Below, piece by piece: positions 25,754 to 39,300 of a stretch of 64,000 bases of DNA. The stretch comes from Watersipora subatra (taxonomy: Eukaryota; Bryozoa; Gymnolaemata; Cheilostomatida; Watersiporidae). Each line of letters opens with the position of its first letter. Within the stretch, counting starts at the first letter, position 1. The position numbers were made by a program, and so were the translations under genes. The notes beneath the pieces were generated by a model. That model saw only the letters and a program-made list of their open reading frames with translations. It ran no database searches and was not told the origin of the DNA. The DNA is taken from NCBI RefSeq assembly GCF_963576615.1, contig NC_088717.1:25864013-25928012 (forward strand). The letters run 5' to 3'.

Positions 25754-28700
25754 CTACAAAGTGACAACCACAATACATTACATAAGTCAGTATGCTTGCA
25801 AGCCATGATGTAGTTTTATCAATTTTTAGTAATTCAAATCTGTTTATATTTTCCAGAATTAAATTAATAAATTATTTGAGAAAAAATTGCATCAATCATT
25901 AATTCTGAACTAATATATTAAGAATTTTGCTTTATATTGCTAGTTAATAATTTATTAAGAAATTTAATGCAATTATTTATGCAGATTATTTGTTGACCAC
26001 AACCCTGTTATTCACTACAGGAAGTCTAAACTTTAAATGCTCAATTATTGCAGAGTTACTTTCTCATGCGCAAAATTATATCATCATAGTAATTCAATTT
26101 GTTTTGAACATTCAGCATGGCTACCAAACTGGAAGAGTATTCAAGTCTGGAACAGAGGGCATCGATAAGATTTTTACAAACTGTAAATGTCGAAACAGCT
26201 AAAATATACTCTAGAATGAAGGCATGTATAAGGCTGTAACAGTATGTCAAAGTCATATTATTATGAATGGGCAAATGCTTTCAAGGTAGAATTGTTAGTA
26301 AGGATGAAGGTAAAGTGGCACACCAGCGAACCTTTTAACACCTGAACCAATAAACACCATTGAACAACTCATTTCAGTCAAATAAAGGGTGAAAATTGAT
26401 GACTTGGAAGAGAAATTAGGAGTTTCTCATAGTAAAGTCTGTCTCAGTAAGGCGCTCGTAGGTTCCAAAGATGCTTACAAACATTCACAAAGAGTATGCT
26501 ATGGTAACACATGGTCTTGCCAGGTTTAGCAGAAAAACAATCGTCTTCACTGGTGAAAGTTGAGTGCTGAATTTTAAGCCTGTGGCTTGAGACGATGGAT
26601 TTTAAAAGTCGATGTACAACGGTCAACTGTAGCAATTACTGTGAGCTACTAGAAAGATGAAAGAAGACGGAACAAACACAAATGACGACAGAAAAAATGT
26701 GATTTTTTATCAGCCTAATAGCTCAGCCCTACACTGCTAAAGAGAATTTTGGCTAGAGTTGATCAATTGCACCGGGAGCTACGCAAACACACTCCATATT
26801 GTCCGGAGCTAGCCCATGTGGCTTTCATCTTTCTTGGCCACTTAAAAATTACATGAAATGCACTTTGTCAGTTACGTTGTTATCAACACTGAGAGTGAAT
26901 GGCTTCAAAGGCAGCCCAGAGATTTTTATGTTAAAAGAATTAATAGCTTTGCGGCTAGATGGGAAAATGCATTGAACAGGTTGATGACTTAGTAGTAAAG
27001 ACAAAAAGTATGTATCTAAATTTAAAATGAAATTATGACAAAATTCAGCAGACTTACTAACTGACCCTTGTATTAAGCAACAGTATTTATCATTCATATA
27101 AATTCACTATAAATAACAATGCAAACAAATTAAACAAACTTGATAGCAGTTTCTTGATCAACATAAACGCACAGATCACAACACTATACGAACTTAGGTT
27201 TCCTGATAAAATAGCTAAACCATTGTACCAATTTGGCAATGCAATATCCAGAACTAACTGAATGTTACTGTGAATACGGAAAACAAAAATCTGGAAAAGT
27301 TTATGCAGAACTTGCACACGAGCATCAATAGATGACAGACGAGCTTGACAGGCTTGAGCGGGTGGTCAACAGCAAATTAAGAAGGTACCCAACAACTACG
27401 TAATTAGGATTGGACATAGCTAAAAAAGTGGGCAGCACTGATAAGTTACAATTGATCAATATGAACAAATTTAGGTTAACTGCTTTGAAGGGCAACTTTT
27501 AATCACCCAACACGCATGATCTGAAAACGGGCTTTTCTTAGCATTCTTCAGCAAATGGAAATGACCACAAGCACAAAGATTTGACCCTTCAAAGGGTGCT
27601 TTTCCTACAACATTTACTCTTAGTAGAAAGAGACCTATGGGATAAACTTAGACTACATCAGCAGCTACAGTGATATCCCATTACATCTCAGAGACCAAGT
27701 CTTGAAATTCTGCCATGAAAACTAATATCAGATTGCTTAAATTAAATTTTCTTGAGCAGAAAAACTTATTAACATTATTTTGAAATAGCAATACAGACAA
27801 ACCCATACACGCAAATTTAGTTCGTTTCGCGGTTAACTTCATATATCAAAACTACATGTCATCGCAAAAACTTCTCTACCAATCGTGTTAAAACCCAATG
27901 CAGTGTGTAACAGTAAAAAAACTAGATTTAACAAAAAAACTATATACTACAAGCTAAATAAATAAAAAAGGATAATAAAAAGCGTTTCCATTTTTACATT
28001 ATCTAAACAGCCTCACAATGGAAGTGTAGAGACTCGGCAAAATGTAGGTTCGAAGGTCAACATGGTTTTACAATGTTGTTAACCAACTCCATTCGTATTA
28101 TCGCTATTGATGTGCAATGCTAACGACTATTTTGTGAACCTTTCGAAGTATTGTGGGCATCAGTTTTGACCTGTTTGCTTTCAAACTAAAATTTTGTTTA
28201 GCTATTTTATTATAGCAAAGTAAAGTCTTTCATACAAACTGCATATCGCTCTAATCAGTAGAAATATTATGCATGAGGGAAATGTATGAGGGACAACATA
28301 ACGATAGTAAAAGAGTAGAATAGAGTAATGGATACAGAAGACTCACCAAAAAAGGATTTGCAAAGTTTTGCTGTTTATTCGCTGGAGCAGACCACTGATT
28401 GGTAGTTGACCCCCATTGATTGCTAGTCCATTGGTTTGTTGTTCCATTGGCCAGAGCTGCAGCCGCAGGGGCTATCTGTCCATTTCCCTGTGGATGACCA
28501 AATGCTTGGAAAGATGGAGCTAGCTGGGCATTGCCAAACATCTGGAAATGAAATCAATGATACAATAACACAGCCTAGAAACAACTCGAACACACTGGTG
28601 TGACAATTAGGTTGAACCAAAGGATTACAATCGAGGATATCTGTAGAAGCCTTAGTAGTTGAAATTTAGACAAATTAGTGACCCTGAAAAACTTTAATAT

Positions 28701-30302
28701 TGAACGAATTACATCTGGTTGACATGACACTGTTGCTGTGTGGTTGTTAAAACAAATGAGTGGAGTAAAATAATGGTTAAAGCTATCTAGACATGTCTGT
28801 GGGTGTTAATCTGTACTTACCTGTATCGCTACGAGTACAAGTGTTTATATCTGGACGTATCTATATCGGCACTAATATATGTTTGTGAATCTGTACATAG
28901 CTATAATGCTACTAGTGTATGTATGTGTGGGTGTGAAACTGCACTTAAGCGTATTGGTGGTAGTACATATGCACGCGCGTGTTAATCTGTACTCGTCTGT
29001 ATCGGTCTACTAAAGCTCACTAACTTATTCGATTTGTCACCTTGTAATTGTTGAACAATAAAAAATTATAAACCTGCCGTTGTAGAAAATAAAAACAGAG
29101 CTGAAATCAGACACTGTCATATGCCTCTTACAGAAGACTAAGTGCAGACATACACAATTGGAACAATACAAAGAACATGATTGGTAAATTCTAAGAATAT
29201 TATTAAATGACACACACGGTTCCAAGACTTTGTTTTGTAACGAAACTACAGCTACATCCAAACCAAAATGCACAACATTAGTCGTTGGACAACCAATGGC
29301 TCCAGAAATTAGATATCCCTCCCATGAACTTTATAGAGCTGCAGTATCAATCGAATTAGCAATCTCTTATTACTGATTAGAAACATCTAGAAAAATGGCC
29401 AACTTGTCTCCATTCAAGTATTAACTTTCCTTTGATTAAAGCTATATTGAAAACCTTAAACTAGTTAGCAATAATGAAAAGAGATGATTGATCAGTTATA
29501 TATAACTAGTAAATTTAAACAGCTTCGGCGATTCATACCGTGTCCAAAGGAATGCATTTAATGAGCTTCAGATATTTTCTAAAGTACGACTCTCAAAAGT
29601 AGTGTTTCAGTGCATCTTTATTGGAGTTTTGCTAGCTTGGGTTAAAAGTTGTGTAAGATAACTTTTGCTTTAAAGCTAGATAACAAGTTGCACAGTGCAA
29701 CCTATAATAGCGATCACCAATATATGAGTTTTTTAGCATCCAATATAAACTTGGAGCTAACCTTTAACTCATCACGCGCTGTCATCTTTCGAACTATTAG
29801 ACTTTGACAACCAATGTGAATTGGAACATTAAAATTAAAGCAAACAAACATGAAAAACCAATACATCAGCTAAGTTAGTTTACACTACACATTGTGTAGG
29901 TTAGAACAAATACTGCAGCTTATTTTCTTAGCAGAGGTTTGACCTCTCAGCCTACCAATTGTCAGGCCTACTTTTGCAGTCATTTATTGCTAAGATGCAC
30001 CAGAAATAAAAGCTCTTTTCGTTCATGATTAGTTCAACAACACGGTCTCAACATAGTTTCATATAACGCGTTTGTTCTAATGCAATGCATAATCCAAAAA
30101 CCTGCAGCATTTGTTAAGGAGTTATCCTGCCTCGGCAGTGGAATGCACCGAACAACTTACCGCGCAAGAGACTTAAACACTTTTTTATGACCCAAAATGT
30201 AATATCTATAATTTTGGTAAAGTAATCGACTAAATGCAGGAAACCACCAAAATCTCTTTGGGATAGAAAACATGAAAACAAGTTAGTTTGCAGTTAGAAT
30301 CT

Positions 30303-30333
<31 letters not shown>

Positions 30334-33300
30334 AACCTTAAAGGTTGACTTGCAACAAAATTCACATTACAGTTATTTGATATCAAAAGATTCACCATGT
30401 CTTACTCTGTTGTGTTGTAGGTGCAAAATATGTGGGAATGTGATAACAAGCTCTTAAAAGCTAAAAAACGAACAGTTAATCGCAGCCACACGAGACCGCC
30501 GTAGTTTGGATTCTCTTTCCAAAACGGCTCAAATGTCACGTAGTTGTGGTAGATGGTTTCTGTTTACACATTTATGCAACCTTATTCGTCGAAATATTTT
30601 CACAAATACACTTCACGCATTCAATAAAACCATGTCTATTGTTCTTACGCGTCTGTTTTCTTGTCATTGTAATGCTGTCACTTTTAGCTGTGATATCTTA
30701 TAACTTACCGTAGTAAAAATTCATTTAATTTTTTAACCTTAGCTCGAAGGAGTAAATATCATTGTCTGATAATCATGACGAGCTTGTTGGTCACCTGTGA
30801 TAATCGAAAAGTGCTGCAAAAATTATTTGCGAAATATTGGGTCACATGATCAGATTACGACTTGACGATTTGATCAAGCCGAAACAAAACTGTAAAGTAG
30901 CGAGCATCTATATTTGATACGGGGTCATCGGTAAAACCCGAAGTGTTTGCCATAAACTAGTGCTACAATAAGTTTTATATTGAGCTTTTTATTGGCCTTT
31001 CAATTCACGTGAGAAAGTCACATGACAAGACAATAACTAAACAGTAATGACTATGTCAGATAAATAAACAGATTCCAATCTACGGCGGCTTTCCGTTTTT
31101 TAGCTTTTAAGACCTTGTAATCACATTTCCACATATTTTGCAACTACAACACAACAGAGTAAGACATGGTGAATCTTTTGATACCAAATAACTGTAATGT
31201 GAATTTTGTTGCAAGTCAACTTTTAAAGTTTGTGTGTCTGTCTGTATGTCCTTTGGTATATCTGAATATAACTATTAAAATCTTGGAAGTAAAAGCTCAA
31301 ATTTCGCTGGATTTGAACTCAATCCAGCAACCCCAACTTTCAAACCGTGCATTTAACCGTGCATTTACGATTCAACTGCTCTTATCATACACAGTATACC
31401 ATTTTCTCGATTGCCCACGCTAAATGACATATTAATTGAAAATCTATAAACTCTATAACTCGATAAAACATGATGCTTTTTTGTATTGCCATACTAGGGC
31501 TAATTTGTTTTTCGCAAAATAATATCAACAATAATTTCTCTTGAAATTACAAATTGGCGACTGTATCTCAGTTCAGTGCCATCCGTTATCGTAAAAAACG
31601 GGTCCGCAAACAGATGATTGATAAAATTTTGGTTAAAAGTACTAAAATGCATACTAAAACTTCCTTCAAATATATTTTTAGTAAGCTAAATTCATGTAAG
31701 TTAGATTCAGCGTTTATGTCACACGTCTGTCTCGAAGGTAAGAACTCTGCACGTAGTACGTTGTGATATTACACTTTCTTGCAGATCATTATCACAAAAT
31801 GCACCAAAGTTATTGTAGGTAACTAATAGTTGCTAAGGTTAACATTGTGTTTTGTTACTATTTTTTGATCATGATGATTTTGATGATTTTTACCAGGCAG
31901 TGATTGCATTAGATAATTACTATGGGTTTCTATACCACTCTATACATATATACGACATTTTGCCTTATGATGCCAACACTGAAACGAACTAAAATCATAT
32001 AATCTGTATACCAAACAATTTTCATTGTAATCGTAGCCAAACACTATATTTAGCCATTACTTGCCAATGACTACATTTAAATGCCTTACCATTTGTATTT
32101 TTCTTTCTAATTTATTTCAACGAAACACCTCTTCCATGATAAGAAATTTAAAAGTTACAGTTGTTTGAAAACCTGTAGTTGTTTTATTTTTTCTCTTGAT
32201 TCATTTGAACTGCACAAAACACTTTTCCCATGATATGAAGTGTAGAAGCTAGAATGGTAAAGGGTTCATAGGTTAAATAAAACTAAATTTTCTGTGCAAA
32301 GACGTTTTTATTACCAGGGCAACACCGGACATTCACCTAGATACGCAAATGCAAAGCCTTAGCCAGCGCAGTTTCCATGAGCTGACAACTCTGGCAGCTG
32401 ACAGGATTCGCTCTGAGCTCACCTGAGGCTGTTGGGACAAGGAGACAGATGGCTGTGACTGGCCAAATGGTTGTTGGGCAGGTTGTCCAGCGCCGAACCC
32501 AGGAGATGCACCAAATCCGGTAGATGGTGCTCCAAAACTGGAGGGGCCAGTGATAAACGGATTCACACCTAAAGCATACCATAGTTCGCTCTAAGATCCA
32601 CAACTAATATCTGTGGTGTTTTAACCTCACAAACACACGCGTGAAAAAAACTTCATCAAATAACTTGGTGGTGGTCCTTTTGAGACTTTTGAAATCTAAG
32701 ATGAAAAAAGATAAAGTCATAAGCCAGTACTCTATATTCATAAACTTAGTAATAGTAACGGTGCTAGTAGTACGGCCAAACCTCTCCTCGCGATCACCTA
32801 AACATGGATGTTTTTAAACAAATGATTCAAGATTTGAACAAACACTTCACATTTTAATGAATGGTCTTTGAAGAACCTCAAAACTGCAGATTGGGATGCA
32901 AAAAAGCTAATAAATTAAAATAAAAGAAAATAAATGTACAAGCTACATGTAAATTAGCTAAAACTTTACCTAGCTCAAGTTGAATGTTACACATGCTACG
33001 TGTATCCATTACCACACTTGCCTCCGAGTTTGCGCAGCATCAAACCTACACCTTAGTTTGCTTGTCTTCAAAGTAATGTATCAGCAATATGAAACAAAGG
33101 ATGCAAATGTTTAGAATAATCTAAGATTGCAACTCCAAAGATCGAGGTCAATACAGTAGATATCAGAGACTTTCTGTGTATAGAAAACAACCATCCTAAG
33201 AAAGTCTGATACAGTATTCAGTCTATATCGTATAACCAACCTGCGGTAGGAGCTCCAGTAGACCAGCCAGTATTTGTTTGAACAGGGGTGACTTGTGGTG

Positions 33301-36300
33301 CAGCGGAAAAACCAGGTTGAAGGGGTTGTGAAGATGGCGGAGTGCCCCAATTAATACCTAAGGCTGCAGACGAGGCCGGTGCTAAAAGAAATGAATGCTG
33401 GGTTAATAAATCTTCAAGCGTCTGAAAACATCAGACAATATGAAAGAGCTAACCGAGGGTTTTTGATGAAAAAAGAATGGAATAGGATTTTCCATAATAC
33501 TGAAATCGCGGCAACCTATGAGCAACAACACAACATTTTTGGAATTGTAAATTTTCCACTTGTTATAGAGTTATGAAGCCAAGAAGTAATGAATTCACTT
33601 GCAGAATATCAGATAGTCAAACAAGCAATCAAAACATAACAGAGACAGTAACATATACAATCAAATGCTATTGTCACAACCATATAGAGCATGGGTCAAG
33701 GCACGTGCACACCATCATTCAGGTCAGCGGTTAAGTGTACCATGGCCGCAACCATGAGCTGCTATGACGTCATTTTTCGAAAGAGCCGCTAGTGACGATG
33801 TGATGGACTTTAGACACGTTGAACTTTGACACTGATGATTGCAACTGTTAGCATCTTGAGTGACTGTTTGTTGACCGTGTGAGATTTCAACAGTTAACCT
33901 ACCAAGATCGATGTCAATTCCTATTCGCGAGCATGGCGAAGAACTAGGCAATGAATTACGTAATCATATAATTAAAAGACAACAAAAGGACCCGATATCA
34001 CTAGAGCAGTTTCATAATTTCTAACTGGTTGTTGGTTAGCATGCAGTTAATCGCTCATAGTGTGTACAGTGTACACCTTATTGTTGCTGATGATGTCAAA
34101 ACAGCTAATCATTGCAGTCCATCGCACAGCTAAACCATTGATTTGAGCGATAGTGTGCGCCGATAGTGTGCACGGGCCTTGCGCTCATGCAGCCTAATCA
34201 CCTGTTGCTGACCTGTGTTAGTAGGAAGGACTGAAGATGTACCCCCTCCACCGCTACTCCAGTTTATAGCACTCCAGTTAACGCCACCTGCTGCTGGAAT
34301 AGGTGCGGGGTTGCTGGCGGCCACTCCCGGCGGAGCCTCATTTGTATCAGAGAAGAGACCAGTGAGGCTAGCATATTTGTTATCAGCAGTAGGGGGTGCG
34401 GACAGAGTTGACCACTGATTAGTAGCCTGAGTTCCTGCTGATCATATATATCAGGCAATATTTAGGAAAGATGGTAGAATTACCCAAATAACTTGCAAAC
34501 ATGAACATGTACTGTGCCCTCAAGCAAGCATATGTACTAAAATCCATGATTCAGATCGATGCAAGACAGAGTCATAAATGATCATATATAAACATAATTG
34601 ATTTTTGAACACATTCATAGCCAGCATAATACAATATACTGTCCACTTGCTAGTGGTTGTCTTCTATGTCTGTCATGATCATTGCCAAATCTAAGAATAT
34701 TTAAAACCTTCACTCTTTAAAATTGACCAACAAACAATGAATGTATGAAATTTTCTAATGAGCTAACAAAATACGGAATTTTAAATTCTACCTGTCGCCA
34801 AAAATGAAAGAGCTTATTTGACAATTATCGACTATAACAGACATATCAGTCATCACAAACATAACTAGTCAGCAGATAGCCAGCAGTGCGTGAGTGTTGC
34901 CGACGCAAATAAAGTCAAGGGTGACGAATCCACATCCACTTTAACAAGCGTACAAAAATGTACTTTTCATTAAGTGCACAATTCTGCTGCCACACTTCCA
35001 ATCTGTCATAACTGTTGCTTGGATGGAAAGTTGAGGAAGGGACATGGGAGACAACTACCAAAGCCTGAGAGAAGATACGTGAAGTTTGGTAACAAGAGTG
35101 GATGAGTACTCAGGCTAACCTTGGATACAATGGAAGGAATAAGGAGACAGTCGATTAGATGGTCGAATATCATTGAGCCCTGTATTATGACAATGAACAT
35201 GTACCAGTGCCTTGCATATAAAAAGGTACAGAGAGCTAGAAAATGATTAACATGAACAAGCAATCATTAATGAGAATCATCGATATAATTGGGTGTACAG
35301 AGAGGGAACAATTATTTTACTTGGAGAGTGGAGTACAAAGTGAAAGAAGGTATGAGTAGTCGTACCTCAGTATGTAGAAGAGTGAGAGGAGGTATCGGTA
35401 GTAGTACATCAGTATGCAGAGGAGTGAGAAAAAATATCAGTAGTAGTACCTTAGTATGTAGAGGAGTGAGAGGAGGTATCAGTAGTAAGACATCAGTATG
35501 CAGAGGAGTGAGAGAAGGTATCAGTAGTAGTACATCAGTATGTAAAGGAGTGAGAGGAGGTATCAGTAGTAGGACCTCAATATGTAAAGGAGTGAGAGAA
35601 GGTATCAGTAGTAGTACCTCAATATGTAGAGGAGTGAGAAAAGGTATAAGTAGTAGTACCTCAATATGTAAAGGAGTGAGAGAAGGTATCAGTAGTAGTA
35701 CCTCAATATGTAAAGGAGTGAGAGAAGGTATCAGTAGTAGTACCTCAGTATGTAGGGTTCTAACAACTTTGTTGTTGTAAAGGAACAAAATGTATTTATC
35801 CATTTCGTTTATACATTTATAAATTACATGTTTATAAACATAACCCACTCCCGATCTTATGAGCACATAAAATCACAAAGGTATGCATTGACGTGAGAGA
35901 AGAAGGTGCAAATACAATACCCGAGTCGATGATATCGCTATCAGCAGCAGGAATAGATTCTGTTGCGATAGTATCTGAACAAACAAGGAGACACCATGCA
36001 ATGCAGATATATATTATTTGGGTAACCAGCTGCCCGTACATCTGGCTTTAGCTTAAGGTGCATCAAAATTACCATCCCTCCAACATATAAACATGAAGCC
36101 AGACCTGCTCTGTCTATGTATAAACCTTTCCCAGCTCTCAAGTCTCTTAGTGCCACCTTTGATTACAGTACAAACTCGGGTTACGATTACTCTGTTACAC
36201 TGTTTTTTCGCCTTACGATGTGAAACACGATGTTTTTCATCCGCGCCATGCGCCATTTTTTTGCTATACAATATCGACAATAGTTTTTTCCAAAATTAAA

Positions 36301-39300
36301 ATGTGGCAGGGAGTGCGTTGAAAACGCCAAAATAACAAAGTTGTTAATATGCTAATGGCCGAAAACCCTCTCACAATGCTTGAAAGAGATACCATGCTCG
36401 CTACCTCAATTCAACGTTATTCATTAAAAGTGAAAATGAAAACTGGTTATAAAAATTTAGACGATCACAAAGTTGAAATTTAGTTTAGTAAAGTACATAC
36501 TAAAACTTAGCTTTAAGGATGTGTTTAACACGGTAAATTTATTTAAGTTAAATTCAACGGCTATGTTATACATCTGTCTAAAAGGCACTCCCTAAGGTAT
36601 GTACTGCGCATAGCACATTGTAATGTTACATTTTATTGCAGATCATGATCACTCAAAACACTAAAGTTTTGTATGTAAATATAGTTGCTAAGGTTAACAT
36701 ACCATTTTGTGTATTTTATGTACAATACATATATAAAATTTGGATGTTTTCTACCAGGTGGTGATTGCATTAGATAATTACTGTAGGTTTCTATACCCCT
36801 CTATACGACATGTTCTCCTTACGATGCCAACATTGGAACAAATTAAAATCTTATGGCGAGGATGCACTGGAACTCTATAAACTATGATACTTGCAAATGT
36901 CACAATCACACGTTGACAGGCTGCAGCAAAACTCTACACTGGCTCTCAAGTGCATGGCTTACTAACCAGAAGTGGATGTTAAAGGAGAGGGTTGTGCGAG
37001 TTGAGCTCCGCTAAAATTGGCAAAATTGGGCTGACTGAACTCAGCTCCGGCAGATGCGTCAGGAGCTGCCTTGCTGCCTCCGAACACATCTGAGAGAAGA
37101 TCAGCAGACGTTGCATTGGGGTTTTGCAAGGAAGTGGGTTGAGCTGGAGTCGTGGAGACTGGTTGGGAAATAGGTGGAGGCTGTGGAGCAGTAGGAGCCG
37201 CAACAGTCTGCAATTGAGAAACTGCTTGCAGACTGCCTATTTCTATAAAAATATGCAGTTTTCCTTTGACCGATAAACAAGATGTTGTACACAGAATTTG
37301 AATTTTCAAACACAGACCAAGCGTTTTGTGGCCCACTAACTAATCACTTCGACCAGCGCGTACGAGTTGCTAACAGTTACCCAAAAACTGATTTACCAAT
37401 AGCGATCATCGTCGACACAGCTAGCGCAACTCATGATTTCTTGTTTACAAGAAATTTCTTTCGTAAAAAGTAAAACTTAATTTTGACGAATCAAGTATTA
37501 AATCTGTTTACAAACTTCTATTTACTGATGATTGCAAACAGTAATATTGGAAGCTGCCTATGCATGATAAGTAAACACATCCGGTGCATATGAAAAATAC
37601 CATTTTCTATTCGGTGACACTAACATACTACATCCACCATCGTATATTTCAGTTTATAAACTTTCTGTTACTACAACCTACAATTCACTATATTGGCTCC
37701 TCCCCAATACTATTAGATTATCAACTTTTAAAACACTTTCGTTCAACTAACTCAATATTTCCTGCGTTCTGCCTTCTCATTTTTCTTATGGTATGTCAAT
37801 GATCAATAATTTGTTAATGATTAGTAATGTCAATACAAATTATACATACAATAATAACACAAGTGAGTAAAATGGGGAGCAAAATTATGACTACGAAATT
37901 GCAATGAAAACAAACAGCGGTCACACCTAACAAATTACCAGTTTGGGAATACCTTCTTACATTCTTGGGCTTTGGTTCTGAACAGTTCAGAACCAAAGCC
38001 CAGGTGTACAGTTAGACACTCTACAATACACCAGGCAAAAATTATAGGCGGGTAAAAAATGTTTTGGTATTCTTGGATGACAATTACTGTCAGCAGATGA
38101 TCTTTTGCAGACAATAGTGTGTGCGGGAGACCCACCATAGCATCAGGGTGACGCGATTGTGTGCACTTGAAATTTCAATGCATTTTATTTATATATAAAA
38201 CAACTAAATACATACTTATTTGTAAATCAATAACAAAGATTACACAAAAGCTAGTTTCAAATGGCTCATGGATTTCATTTAAACACATTTGAGATAACAA
38301 ATGCTCACACTAAGGCAAGGGGTGACTATCGCCCCAAGCCAACATGCTCTACAGGACTGGCTGTTTGAGGACAAATACATGGTACACAATTTAGCTCAGA
38401 ATGATTAACGTATTGATGTGACAGCGAATTGGCGAACATTAAATTTCAGTGTTATGTTACATTGGATTCTCTACATATGCATATCTGTAATACGCACAAA
38501 AACATGTACGATTGACAGAGTTAAACAGAGAGCTTTTTGTGAGCTAAGCTGATCCGTAAAAATGGAGTTATCTCCTACACAAGCTTCGATTACAGTCATA
38601 CCTCGAGATATAAGCTTAATACGCTCCAGAACCCAAAAATTTAATGCATTTTATTTATATATAAAACAAAAAAATACATACTAATTTGTTTATATCCTCT
38701 GAAAAACACACAAAACAAAATATTGCAATAGAAAAACATGTTGTTAATTATGCTAATTTACCACATGCTTTCCAAAAGTAGCAAATATATATCTGCTAGT
38801 TATGAAATGCAATAAAATGTGATTAATTAAAACGTAAAACTATATACGGACGGTAGCAGCTAACGAATGCGTTTGCAGAGGAGAAGGAAGAGAAAAATTA
38901 AATTTAACTTCAACAAATTTGGCTTTCAATGCACAAATGCGAAAGTAAATTTTTATTTTATACTAAACGTAATCATTTTTTTTTGCTTTCACGTTTTTAA
39001 ATTCCTTCCGGCTTAGCTATTTTTATTAGTTTTGCTCTCACGATTAGCTGACCATTTTAAGAGAAACCCATCTAAGGGCGTTTGCTTTTGTCGCCCCTTC
39101 GATAAGTTGCGAAAATGACTAACACGAATGTCGCCACAATGGGCCAACATACTACCACTAGCCCACTTGTCCGGATGTTTCTTTTCCATAAAATCAAAAA
39201 ACTCATTTCGCTAGCCCATCTTTCACTTCCTTGGAAGAAAGGTAATACCTCTTTCACCTCCTCCTCACTACTGAGTTCGTGTAACACTTTCTCTGAATAT

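Noticed and set aside
33111..33350. 79-codon minus-strand frame
   Set aside because: Wrong-frame shadow of AGFG exon 7; the correct frame is set by the phases of exons 6 and 8.
35289..35866. Open frames of 163 and 184 codons on opposite strands
   Set aside because: Both are readings of the 42-bp minisatellite; neither has non-repeat domains.
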